Positions 1 to 7,606 of a stretch of 61,949 nt of DNA are shown in pieces. Below the pieces are notes generated by a model. That model ran no database searches. It had not been told where the DNA came from and was given only the letters and a program-made list of their open reading frames with translations. Position numbers and translations under genes: made by a program. Origin of the DNA: Pseudomonas sp. ML96 (GTDB taxonomy: Bacteria > Pseudomonadota > Gammaproteobacteria > Pseudomonadales > Pseudomonadaceae); the NCBI RefSeq assembly GCF_000761545.1, contig NZ_JPMY01000039.1:1-61949 (forward strand). Direction: 5' to 3'. Every line of letters begins with the position of its first letter. The stretch's first letter is position 1.

Positions 1-8
1 TCCTATCC

Positions 9-50
9 CCAAACCCCCATCCGAGAAATCGGGTGGGGGTTTGGCTTTTG
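9..50. terminator. Rho-independent terminator at the left edge
   Basis: Positions 9-24 pair with 29-44 through a 16-bp stem with one G-T wobble and a GAAA loop. CTTTTG follows on the plus strand, so it probably ends a gene lying left of the window. The next 100 bases (51-155) hold no gene I can recognise. Confidence 0.75.
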
Positions 51-155
51 CGCGTAAGAAAATCCTAAACAGGGAAGCGCCCGCAGGCGCGAGTCGATCT
101 TCATGCGTCTACCGGCGCCATGCGCTTAGTTACTGTTCTCGGATTGCGCCCATAC

Positions 156-182
156 AAAAGCCACCTCGATAGGTGGCTTTTT
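156..182. terminator. Terminator downstream of queD
   Basis: AAAAGCCACCT (156-166) pairs perfectly with AGGTGGCTTTT (171-181) around a CGAT loop. The A-rich and T-rich flanks let it work in either direction. It lies 20 bp past the queD stop on the minus strand. Confidence 0.8.
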
Positions 183-201
183 GCTTTCGGAAGAAGAGAG
201 A

Positions 202-558
202 TCAGTCGCCGCGATACTCGCAGCCACTGGTGCAGGTCTCGTGTACTCGAATGCGGGACAGTTCTGGAAGCAGCGGCTTGAGCTCCAGCCAGATCCACTT
301 CGCCAGGTTCTCGCTAGTGGGGTTTTCCAGGCCGGGGATGTCGTTCAGATAGTTGTGGTCGAGACGCTCATAGATCGGCTTGAAGATGGCCTTGATCTCG
401 GCGAAGTCACGAATCCAGCCGGTATGGGGATCAACCTCACCCTCGATATAGATGGCGGCACGGAAGGAATGGCCGTGCAGGCGGCCACACTTGTGGCCGG
501 CCGGTACATGGGGAAGGAGGTGGGCGGACTCGAAGGTGAATTCTTTGAACAGTTCCAA
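202..558 (-). CDS. queD: 6-carboxy-5,6,7,8-tetrahydropterin synthase QueD
   Basis: A 118-residue protein of the 6-pyruvoyl-tetrahydropterin synthase fold. It converts dihydroneopterin triphosphate to 6-carboxytetrahydropterin, an early step of queuosine (preQ0) synthesis in the cytosol. The zinc ligands are visible as His13, His28 and His30, the catalytic cysteine as Cys24 (motif CGRLHGHS), and the Asp67-His68 pair and a late HET glutamate are in their usual places, all about three residues earlier than in E. coli QueD. The start is a TTG at 558, chosen because MELFKEFTFES matches the family N-terminus; no strong ribosome-binding site precedes it. It stands alone with its own terminator. Confidence 0.93.
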   Translation of the reverse strand: MELFKEFTFESAHLLPHVPAGHKCGRLHGHSFRAAIYIEGEVDPHTGWIRDFAEIKAIFKPIYERLDHNYLNDIPGLENPTSENLAKWIWLELKPLLPELSRIRVHETCTSGCEYRGD

Positions 559-657
559 GATAAACGCTCTGCTGAATAGGCCGCGGACGGCGTGAAGCTA
601 GTCGCGCAGTTTACCAGCAGCGGGGCTTGGAGCGGCCGCAACAGAGGGCCGTATATG

Positions 658-1737
658 TCAGAGCGCTTGTAGCCGCTCAGCCAGACGGCCGCTATCGGCG
701 AGCTCGAGGAATTCGTCACCGAGGCGTCTGCTTTCGGCCATGGCTTTGCGCCAATAGCGTTCGCGCCCTTCGTCGTCGCCCAGGTAGCGCTTGAAGTCAC
801 TACGGTCTGGCAGCTTGCCGTGGGGCAAGCTCGCGAGGTACTCACGCGACGGAGCAAGCAGGAGCACGTCCTGCAGGCGTGTGGCGTCGCCACGGCGCCA
901 AGGCAGCCCTTTGTCGAACCAGCCTGGGATGACTTTGTCGGTGAAGTGCGGATAGAGCACCACATCGTCGCCCAGATAAGGCAGGTCCAGGTGATAGTCG
1001 AGCAGGCCGCCATCGCGGTAGGTGGCGGGTTCCAGGCCAGGGATTTCGCGGATCGCCTCCATCACCATGGGAATGGAGCCGGAAGCCAGCAGAGCCTGGC
1101 GCAGGTTGCTTTCGGCCAGGGTATGGAAGTCCGAAGGAAAGTCCTGCAGCGTCGCCAGTGGCGGTGTTTGCCGGTTGTCGTGCAGGATCACTCGATCAAA
1201 GTGGCGGGACAGGCGGCTGCGGCTGAGCAGGTTGTTGCCGATGACCGAAGACAGCCCCAGGCCCAACTTGCCACGATGGTCGTGTTGTAGCAGGCCATGG
1301 CTGCGCACCACCACGATATTCAGGCGATACAGCGGGTTGTTCAGGACCGCGGCGTCTTGTCCTTCCAGTAGATCGTCGAGCAGCTGTACGCAGCTGCGCG
1401 AGACCTCGGCCATGCTCACGCCCTTGGCGAAGCGCTGGCTGGTATACAGCTCGCCCAGGCGCAGAAGCCCGGCGCAGGCATCTGGCAGGCAGGCGCTAGC
1501 GAAGCGCCAGGAGCCGATCGAGGCACCAATCAGTGTGCGCTCGCGCGGGGCTCGCGGCAGCCAGTCGCCGAACAGCGCGAGGTCCAGTCCCTGAATGCCG
1601 AGCCCCTTGGGGCCGCCTGCGGCGCCAGGCAGAATGCCGACGTCGGCCGGCTGCAGGCCACGTTCACGAATGCGGGCGATGGCGCGTTTGCCGGCGCGCA
1701 GGCTAAGGGCAGGGAATTTGATGTGGATCGCGGTCAT
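658..1737 (-). CDS. Patatin-like phospholipase family protein
   Basis: A 359-residue protein with the patatin hydrolase signature. A glycine-rich oxyanion segment (GAAGGPKG, residues 38-45) comes first, then the nucleophile elbow GASIG with Ser73, and a DGG motif at 242-244 that supplies the catalytic aspartate of the Ser-Asp dyad. The family hydrolyses acyl esters of phospholipids or other lipids. I see no signal peptide or membrane helix, so it is probably cytosolic, unlike secreted ExoU or the autotransporter PlpD. ATG 1737 has GGAG about six bases upstream. It is divergent from the bqs-like operon, with a 171-bp gap. The substrate cannot be told from sequence. Confidence 0.82.
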   Translation of the reverse strand: MTAIHIKFPALSLRAGKRAIARIRERGLQPADVGILPGAAGGPKGLGIQGLDLALFGDWLPRAPRERTLIGASIGSWRFASACLPDACAGLLRLGELYTSQRFAKGVSMAEVSRSCVQLLDDLLEGQDAAVLNNPLYRLNIVVVRSHGLLQHDHRGKLGLGLSSVIGNNLLSRSRLSRHFDRVILHDNRQTPPLATLQDFPSDFHTLAESNLRQALLASGSIPMVMEAIREIPGLEPATYRDGGLLDYHLDLPYLGDDVVLYPHFTDKVIPGWFDKGLPWRRGDATRLQDVLLLAPSREYLASLPHGKLPDRSDFKRYLGDDEGRERYWRKAMAESRRLGDEFLELADSGRLAERLQAL

Positions 1738-1838
1738 GCTCGGCTCCGTATTGCAAGCCAGCGATTATAGTGGCGTGCTCCGGCAGGCCAAGCGGCTTCA
1801 GCCGGTGAATGTCCTGTCAGTTGTGAGGCGCTGCTGGA

Positions 1839-1870
1839 TTCAGCTTGAATTAAGTCGGCACCAGTATCTT
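1839..1870 (+). promoter_or_regulatory. Imperfect BqsR box and -10 upstream of the PepSY/bqs operon
   Basis: TTCAG (1839-1843), six bases, then TTAAG (1850-1854) matches the published BqsR tandem repeat TTAAG-N6-TTAAG except at one base. A TATCTT (1865-1870) lies ten bases further, the spacing expected of an OmpR-family activator over a -10. The first gene of the operon starts at 1909. This suggests autoregulation of the operon by its own response regulator, which is inference. Confidence 0.5.
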
Positions 1871-1908
1871 GGGCACCGTAGACAACAGATACCCCCGAGG
1901 AGAACACC

Positions 1909-2217
1909 ATGAACAAGCTGACCAGCCTTTTCGCCATTACTGCCCTGGCCGCCACCGCCGGTATCGCTCAAGCTCGTGACTTGGGTCCGGACGAAGCGCT
2001 GAAACTGCGCGATGCCGGTACCATCCAGAGCTTCGAGAAACTCAACGAGGCCGCGCTGGCCAAGCACCCGGGTGGCAAGATCGAAGACACCGAGCTTGAG
2101 CAAGAGCACGGTCGCTACGTCTACCAGGTCGAAGTGCGCGACGCTCAGGGCGTGCAATGGGACGTGGAGCTGGACGCCACTAACGGCCAGATCCTGCAAG
2201 AGCACCGGGATGACTGA
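1909..2217 (+). CDS. PepSY domain periplasmic protein, BqsP-like
   Basis: A 102-residue protein with a Sec signal peptide (about residues 1-22, cleavage after AQA) and one PepSY-type domain ending in the ELDATNGQIL motif. The mature part is rich in acidic residues. ATG 1909 has a clear GAGGAG ribosome-binding site. It is the first gene of a four-gene operon that ends in a two-component system, an order shared with the P. aeruginosa bqs (carRS) operon that responds to Fe(II) and Ca(II). It resembles the next gene, so the two are tandem paralogues. A metal-related periplasmic role is inference. Confidence 0.8.
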   Translation: MNKLTSLFAITALAATAGIAQARDLGPDEALKLRDAGTIQSFEKLNEAALAKHPGGKIEDTELEQEHGRYVYQVEVRDAQGVQWDVELDATNGQILQEHRDD

Positions 2218-2531
2218 TGAAGTTCGTGTTTCGCTATAGCGGTATCCTGGCCCTGGTTCTCGCGGTGTTGGCGCTCGATGCGCAAGCCCGCGACCTGGAT
2301 CAGGACGAGGTATTGCGCCTGCGCCAAGAGGGCGTGATCCGCCCGCTGGAAGAACTGATGGCACCGGCCCTGGGGCTTTACCCCGGGGCGGAGCTGTTGG
2401 AGGCGGAGCTGGAAGAAGAGGATGACGTGCTGGTCTATGAAGTGGAGCTGCTGACCGCCGATGGCACCGTGCGTGAACTTGAGCTGGATGCCCGCGACGG
2501 CCGCATCCTCAAGGACGAAGTGGAGGACTGA
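2217..2531 (+). CDS. PepSY domain periplasmic protein, BqsQ-like
   Basis: A 104-residue secreted protein with a signal peptide of about 24 residues (ending AQA before RDLDQDE) and a PepSY-type domain ending ELDARDGRIL. It aligns over its length with the preceding gene but is even more acidic (EAELEEEDD). Its ATG overlaps the upstream TGA by one base, and its own TGA overlaps the response regulator ATG in the same way, so translation is probably coupled. PepSY domains occur as small periplasmic modulators beside sensor kinases; its role here is unknown. Confidence 0.8.
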   Translation: MKFVFRYSGILALVLAVLALDAQARDLDQDEVLRLRQEGVIRPLEELMAPALGLYPGAELLEAELEEEDDVLVYEVELLTADGTVRELELDARDGRILKDEVED

Positions 2532-3199
2532 TGCGCCTGTTGCTGGTGGAGGATCATGTGTCCCTGGCCGATGAGCTGATGGCCAGCCTGAAGGGGCAGG
2601 GCTATGCGGTGGACTGGCTCGCCGATGGCCGCGACGCCGCCTACCAGGGCGCGACCGAGCCTTACGACCTGATCATTCTCGATCTCGGCCTGCCCGGCAA
2701 ACCTGGCCTGGAGGTACTGCGCGAGTGGCGGGCCGGCGGCCTGGCCACGCCTGTGCTGATCCTTACCGCCCGCGGCTCCTGGGCCGAGCGTATCGACGGC
2801 CTCAAGGCTGGCGCCGACGACTACCTGACCAAGCCTTTCCATCCTGAAGAACTGGCCCTGCGCATCCAGGCATTGCTGCGTCGTGCCCATGGCCTGGCCA
2901 ATCAGCCGCAGTTGGAGGCCGCGGGCCTGCAGCTGGACGAGAGCCGCCAGTGCGTGACCCGTGATGGCGAGCAGATCGAGCTGACCTCGGCCGAATTCCG
3001 CCTGCTGCGCTACTTCATGCTGCACCCGGGGCAGATCCTGTCCAAGGGGCATCTGGCCGAGCATCTGTACGACGGCGAAAGCGAGCGTGACTCCAATGTG
3101 CTGGAGGTTCACGTGAACCGCCTGCGCGGAAAGCTCGGCCGCGAGGTCATCGAAACCCGGCGCGGGCAGGGCTATCGCTACGCCGGGGTGGGGGCTTGA
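2531..3199 (+). CDS. bqsR: OmpR-family response regulator, BqsR/CarR-like
   Basis: A 222-residue regulator. The receiver domain (1-115) has the acidic pair Glu7-Asp8, phospho-acceptor Asp51 (ILDLGLPG) and conserved Lys101 (DYLTKPF). A winged-helix DNA-binding domain (about 125-220) ends in the typical RGQGYRY. In P. aeruginosa, BqsR with kinase BqsS responds to ferrous iron and, under the name CarRS, to calcium. The assignment rests on neighbourhood (two PepSY genes before it, TlpQ and CtpM homologues after it) and the BqsR-like box upstream. An orthologue of another OmpR-type regulator is the alternative. Confidence 0.78.
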   Translation: MRLLLVEDHVSLADELMASLKGQGYAVDWLADGRDAAYQGATEPYDLIILDLGLPGKPGLEVLREWRAGGLATPVLILTARGSWAERIDGLKAGADDYLTKPFHPEELALRIQALLRRAHGLANQPQLEAAGLQLDESRQCVTRDGEQIELTSAEFRLLRYFMLHPGQILSKGHLAEHLYDGESERDSNVLEVHVNRLRGKLGREVIETRRGQGYRYAGVGA

Positions 3200-4512
3200 G
3201 GTCGATCCAGCGCCGCCTGAGCCTCGGGCTGGCCGGTGTTCTGGTGGTCATGGGGCTGGCTCTGGCGCAGGCCAGCCTGCTGCTCTTCGATCACAGCCTG
3301 CGCCGGTATCTGCAGGAAGACCTCAAGGACGAGACGCAGACCCTGCTCGCCGCCCTGGTGCGTGGTTCGACGGGCGTGCAGTTGGATGAGCGACGCTTAG
3401 ACCCGAATTTTCATCGGCCCTTTTCCGGTCACTATTTCCGTATCGACTTCTCCGATCAGACCTGGCGCTCGCGCTCGTTGTGGGATCGTGACCTGCAGGC
3501 GCCGGCTGGTGAAGGCTTGCAGGATGCGCTCGGCGATGGCCCACGAGGCCAGCTTCTGCTGGTTTACCGCGCCGACTACAAGCGTTTCGGCCAGCAATTC
3601 TCGATCAGCGTGGCGCAGGACTACACGCCTATCCTGCAGAGCTTCCGCCGTCTGCAGTGGCTGGGCCTTGGCCTGGGGGCGGCGGCGCTACTGCTGATTT
3701 TGCTGGCTCAGCGTTACACGGTGCGTTCGGCGCTGCGCCCGCTGGAGCGGGTACGCGAGCAGATCGCCCAGCTGCAGCAGGGAAGGCGTAGTGAGCTGGA
3801 TGCACGGGTGCCGCAGGAGCTCGAGCCGCTGGTCAACCAGGTCAACCGCCTGCTCAGCCACACCGAAGATACCCTCAAGCGCTCCCGTAACGCCCTGGGC
3901 AACCTCGGCCATGCGCTGAAGACGCCGCTGGCGGTGCTGGTCAGCCTGAGCGAGCGCGAGGAGATGCGCAGCCAGCCGGAGCTGCAGGCCACGCTGCGTG
4001 AACAGTTGGCACAGATCCAGCAGCGTCTGGAGCGCGAGCTGGGTCGCGCCCGTCTCGCCGGCGACGTGCTACCCGGCGCGCACTTCGACTGCGCGCAGGA
4101 GCTGCCGGGGCTGCTTTCCATGCTGGAGATGATCCACAGCCATGGCCTGAAGCTGGAATGGCAGACCGAGCCGGGGCTGTGCCTGCCCTGGGATCGGGAG
4201 GACCTGCTGGAACTGCTAGGCAACTTGCTGGACAACGCCTGCAAGTGGGCCGATGCGCAAGTGCGCCTGAGTCTGGGGCGGGAGAGTGGTCGCTACTGGA
4301 TCTGGGTCGACGACGATGGCCCGGGCATCGCCCAGGAGCGCCGTGAGGCGGTACTGGGGCGCGGTACTCGCCTGGATGAGCAGGTGGCGGGCCATGGCCT
4401 CGGACTCGGCATCGTGCGCGATATCGTCGAGGCCTGGGGCGGCAGCCTGAACCTGGAAGACAGCCCACTGGGTGGGCTACGGGTGGCGATCAGCCTGCCG
4501 GAACGGCCCTGA
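3196..4512 (+). CDS. bqsS: Sensor histidine kinase, BqsS/CarS-like
   Basis: A 438-residue membrane kinase: TM1 about 10-31, periplasmic sensor 32-153, TM2 about 154-172, then HAMP-like linker, H-box with His239 (GHALKTPL), N-box with Asn348, and G-boxes DDDGPGIA and GHGLGLGI. It starts with TTG at 3196, overlapping the response regulator stop (TTGA), so the pair is translationally coupled. The RExxE motif reported as needed for Fe(II) sensing in P. aeruginosa BqsS is not visible in the periplasmic segment; the nearest acidic stretch is QEDLKDE at 40-46. Its stop directly abuts the stop of the convergent next gene. Confidence 0.75.
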   Translation: MRSIQRRLSLGLAGVLVVMGLALAQASLLLFDHSLRRYLQEDLKDETQTLLAALVRGSTGVQLDERRLDPNFHRPFSGHYFRIDFSDQTWRSRSLWDRDLQAPAGEGLQDALGDGPRGQLLLVYRADYKRFGQQFSISVAQDYTPILQSFRRLQWLGLGLGAAALLLILLAQRYTVRSALRPLERVREQIAQLQQGRRSELDARVPQELEPLVNQVNRLLSHTEDTLKRSRNALGNLGHALKTPLAVLVSLSEREEMRSQPELQATLREQLAQIQQRLERELGRARLAGDVLPGAHFDCAQELPGLLSMLEMIHSHGLKLEWQTEPGLCLPWDREDLLELLGNLLDNACKWADAQVRLSLGRESGRYWIWVDDDGPGIAQERREAVLGRGTRLDEQVAGHGLGLGIVRDIVEAWGGSLNLEDSPLGGLRVAISLPERP

Positions 4513-5109
4513 TCACATGCCGTTGGTGAATGCCGGATTGCCCAGGTCGATGGCGGCGCGCACCGGTTTCAGCGCCTCGGCGTACTTGCCGAGGATGTCC
4601 AGGGCATAGTCGGCGCGGCTGCGGATGCGCAGGTCGTCCTCGCCAGCGGCCTCGCCTGGGTTCAGGACCGCCTCCACGTGGCGCACGATCAGGTGCTCCG
4701 GCAGGTAGGCGATGCGGCAGTTCTTGTAGCCTGAGGCGCGCAGCTCGCTGATCGGGTAGGCGCCGCCAATGCCCGACGACACGCCCACCAGCAGCGCCGG
4801 CTTGTGCGCCAGCTCGGCCTTGCTCGCGTAGAGGAAGAAGTTCTTCACTGCCGGGCAGGCCATGCCGTTCCACTCCGGTGCGATCACCACCAGCGCATCG
4901 GCGGCGGCCAGCTGCTGCTGGTACTCGGCCCAGGGGCCTTTGTCGTCGGCTGGCCACAGTGGCAGGGGACCTGCGCCCAGGTCGATCAGGCTGCTCTGCT
5001 CGGCGCTGGTCAGGCCCAGCTCGACCAGGCGTTGACGCAGATAACGAGCGACTTTGGCGGACTGGCTGCCGTTACGGCTGGAGCCGGCGATCAGGGCGAT
5101 ATTGAGCAT
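4513..5109 (-). CDS. NADPH-dependent FMN reductase family protein
   Basis: A 198-residue flavodoxin-like protein. The N-terminal GSSR loop (residues 9-12) binds the FMN phosphate and a PEWNG motif lies near residue 80, both typical of the NADPH-dependent FMN reductase family that includes chromate and quinone reductases. It is cytosolic. ATG 5109 was preferred over an upstream in-frame ATG because MLNIALIAGSS matches the family start. It is convergent with the sensor kinase, with no base between the two stop codons. The substrate is not predictable. Confidence 0.82.
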   Translation of the reverse strand: MLNIALIAGSSRNGSQSAKVARYLRQRLVELGLTSAEQSSLIDLGAGPLPLWPADDKGPWAEYQQQLAAADALVVIAPEWNGMACPAVKNFFLYASKAELAHKPALLVGVSSGIGGAYPISELRASGYKNCRIAYLPEHLIVRHVEAVLNPGEAAGEDDLRIRSRADYALDILGKYAEALKPVRAAIDLGNPAFTNGM

Positions 5110-5198
5110 CTTTCGGGATCTCTTGCGAATGACTGCGCGCAGGCTACCGGCCGCTCTGGCACGGGGCAAGTGGCGGGCGACAGGGATGTGGACGGATG

Positions 5199-5227
5199 AC
5201 GCCAGCGCCCATGGCGGGCGCTGGCGT
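5199..5227. other. Perfect 12-bp hairpin between tlpQ and the flavoprotein gene
   Basis: ACGCCAGCGCCC (5199-5210) pairs perfectly with GGGCGCTGGCGT (5216-5227) around a 5-base loop. It lies eight bases past the chemoreceptor stop but has no T-tract on either strand. It may protect the mRNA 3' end or act as a weak terminator. Confidence 0.55.
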
Positions 5228-5234
5228 GAGGCAC

Positions 5235-7376
5235 TCAGACGCGGAACTGGTCCATCAGCCCCTGCTGGTGGTTGGCCAGGTTGTTCAGGCTCTGGCTGAC
5301 CCGCGCGGACTCATCGGCCTGGCCGGACAGGGTCTCGGTGACGTCACGGATGGTGGCGACGTTGCGGTTGACCTCTTCGGCCACCGCGCTCTGTTCCTCG
5401 GCGGCCGAGGCGATCTGCAGGTTCATGTCGTTGATCACGGTGACGGCATCGCCGATACGGCGCAGGGCGGCCACCGCCTGTTCGACCTGCTCGACGCTGC
5501 CCTGGGCCTGCTTGTGGCTGCTGTGCATGGAGCCGACCACATCGCGGGTGCCGCTCTGCAGGTTCTCGATCACCTGGCGGATTTCCTCCACCGAATCCTG
5601 GGTGCGTTTGGCCAGGTTGCGCACCTCATCGGCGACCACCGCGAAACCGCGACCGGCCTCACCGGCGCGAGCAGCCTCGATGGCGGCGTTGAGGGCGAGC
5701 AGGTTGGTCTGTTCGGCGATGGCGCGGATCACCTCCAGCACCGAGCCGATCTGGTCGCTGCTGCTGGCCAGGTTTTCCACCTCGCTCATGGCCGAGCTGA
5801 GCTCGCTGGCCAACTGCTCGATGGACAGCGTGGTGCGGTCGATCACCGCCAGACCCTCGCGGGCGGCGGAGTCCGCGCCGCGCGCTGCATCGGCGGCCTG
5901 GGCAGCGTTGTTGGCCACGTCATGAGCGGTAGCGCTCATCTCCTGGGACGCGGTGGCGACCTGGTCGATCTCGCGGAACTGCTGCTGCATGCCGGCGCTG
6001 GTCTGGGTGGCGATGGCAGAGGACTGGTCTGCGGTGCTGCGGGCGTCCTGCACCGAGCGTTTCACGTCGGCGATGATCGGCTGCAGCTTGTCGAGGAAGC
6101 GGTTGAACCAGCCGGCCAGCTCGCCCAGTTCGTCCTGCTTGGCGTACTCGAGGCGACGGGTCAGGTCGCCTTCGCCGCTGGCGATGTTCTTCAGCATGGC
6201 GGCGACGCCGAGAATCGGCTGGGTCACGCCGCGGGCAGTCAGCCACATCAGCACCACGCCGAGCAGGATGGCCGCCAGCGAAACGCCGATGGAGAACAGG
6301 GTGTCGGCGGTGCGGCGCTCATCCAGCTGCTGTTCCAGCTTGAGGGCCGGGCCGAGCAGCACCTCCTTGGGCACCTCCAGCAGCACGCCCCAGGACTTGG
6401 CCTCGGGGATCGGCAGCAGCGGCTCGAGTACTCGCAGCTTGCCCTCATTCTCGAGGAACTGCGGCGTGCCGGTGCCAAGCAGTTGGGCGATCTGGCTGCC
6501 CTGCTTGGGGAAGGCGGTGGTCAGTGGCTTGCCGAGCAGGCCGGCATCGCGGCTGTGTCCGGCCAGCAGGCCGGCGGCGCTGATGATGCTGACGCTGGCC
6601 TGACCGTCGTAAAGCTCGCTGCTGGCCTTGCTGCTGAGCTGCTGCAGGCTCTCCAGGCTGATATCGACGCCCATCACGCCGATCACCTTGCCGTTCTGTT
6701 CCAGCGGGAAGGCGATGCTGGTCATCAGCACCTGCTTGCCGTTGATATCGTCGAAGTAGGGGTCCAGTACGCAGGCTGTGCGGCTGTTGCGCGGGCAGGT
6801 GTACCAGGCGTTGTAGGGGGCGCCGCTGGGGCCGGCGGTGGTGTCGTTGAGCTGCTCCTCGTTCATCGCCTCGGCTTCCAGTTGCCCGGGTACAGCCTGG
6901 GACCAGTAGAGGGAGAAGCGGCCCTTGTCGTTGCTGCCCAGCTCGCCTTGCCCGGCGAACAGCTCGTCCTTGCCATCCAGCGCATTGGGCTCGAACACCA
7001 CATAGAGGCCGAGCAGGCCGGGGCTGGCTTCCAGGGCCGAGCGCACCTGGCGAGTCATGTCTTCGCGCAGATCGAAGGCATCGAGGAAGCGTTTCTCGGC
7101 CTGATCCTTGAGGAACAGCACCTGGCGCGAGAAGCCCTTGCCGTACTGGTAGGCATCCATGAAGTAGCGCTGGATGCGGATGCCCTGCAGCTCCCCGCGC
7201 GAGGCCATGCGCGAACGCGCGGACTCTTCCAGCATGGCGGAGCTAGAGCTCCTGACCAGGGCGGCGCTGTGGCTGGATTGGTAGAGCGAGGCTCCCAGCA
7301 GCAAGGTCACGATTGCCAGGAGGCAGAGACCGGCGAGGAGGGTGATTTTCAACTGGATGGACAGGCGCGACAGCAT
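5235..7376 (-). CDS. tlpQ: Methyl-accepting chemotaxis protein, TlpQ-like (double CACHE)
   Basis: A 713-residue chemoreceptor: TM1 near the N-terminus, a large periplasmic dCACHE domain, TM2 followed by HAMP (about 360-430), then the MCP signalling domain with the conserved hairpin tip (EQTNLLALNAAIEAARAG). The ligand domain keeps a WY pair and an aspartate-rich DPYFDDINGK segment typical of amine/amino-acid dCACHE sensors; P. aeruginosa TlpQ binds histamine and polyamines. I chose ATG 7376 over ATG 7400 because AAAGGA precedes it at good spacing, and a FliA promoter at 7414-7440 would leave almost no leader for the earlier codon. The ligand is inferred from homology and position. Confidence 0.82.
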   Translation of the reverse strand: MLSRLSIQLKITLLAGLCLLAIVTLLLGASLYQSSHSAALVRSSSSAMLEESARSRMASRGELQGIRIQRYFMDAYQYGKGFSRQVLFLKDQAEKRFLDAFDLREDMTRQVRSALEASPGLLGLYVVFEPNALDGKDELFAGQGELGSNDKGRFSLYWSQAVPGQLEAEAMNEEQLNDTTAGPSGAPYNAWYTCPRNSRTACVLDPYFDDINGKQVLMTSIAFPLEQNGKVIGVMGVDISLESLQQLSSKASSELYDGQASVSIISAAGLLAGHSRDAGLLGKPLTTAFPKQGSQIAQLLGTGTPQFLENEGKLRVLEPLLPIPEAKSWGVLLEVPKEVLLGPALKLEQQLDERRTADTLFSIGVSLAAILLGVVLMWLTARGVTQPILGVAAMLKNIASGEGDLTRRLEYAKQDELGELAGWFNRFLDKLQPIIADVKRSVQDARSTADQSSAIATQTSAGMQQQFREIDQVATASQEMSATAHDVANNAAQAADAARGADSAAREGLAVIDRTTLSIEQLASELSSAMSEVENLASSSDQIGSVLEVIRAIAEQTNLLALNAAIEAARAGEAGRGFAVVADEVRNLAKRTQDSVEEIRQVIENLQSGTRDVVGSMHSSHKQAQGSVEQVEQAVAALRRIGDAVTVINDMNLQIASAAEEQSAVAEEVNRNVATIRDVTETLSGQADESARVSQSLNNLANHQQGLMDQFRV

Positions 7377-7413
7377 AGAGCGGGTCCTTTGAACATTCAT
7401 ACGGCTGAAATCT

Positions 7414-7440
7414 TTATCGGTCAGCTGAGCGCAGTCTTTA
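7414..7440 (-). promoter_or_regulatory. FliA (sigma-28) promoter of tlpQ
   Basis: On the minus strand TAAA, 15 bases, then ACCGATAA matches the flagellar sigma factor consensus TAAA-N15-GCCGATAA at all but one position. Transcription would start near 7407, giving a leader of about 30 nt to ATG 7376. This ties the receptor to motility gene expression. Confidence 0.7.
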
Positions 7441-7606
7441 CTGGCAACAGGCGAAGTAGAGCCTTTTCTTGACGATGACCGGAAAGCCGCTGCGAATTAT
7501 GCACGAAGTGCTCGAAATATTGAGCATCTGCCGCTTTGACAGGGCCGGGGGCATCGGGCAGAGTGCTGCGCTTTTTTGCAGGCGCCTGGCGCCGCGGGGT
7601 TTATAG

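Noticed and set aside
5196..7472. A 758-codon open frame antisense to the TlpQ-like receptor
   Set aside because: The receptor on the other strand has clear domains and a FliA promoter; this frame is low-complexity (Leu, Gln, His, Ala) shadow coding.
7469..7500. TTGACG and AATTAT as a promoter of the permease
   Set aside because: The spacing of 20 bases is too long for sigma-70.
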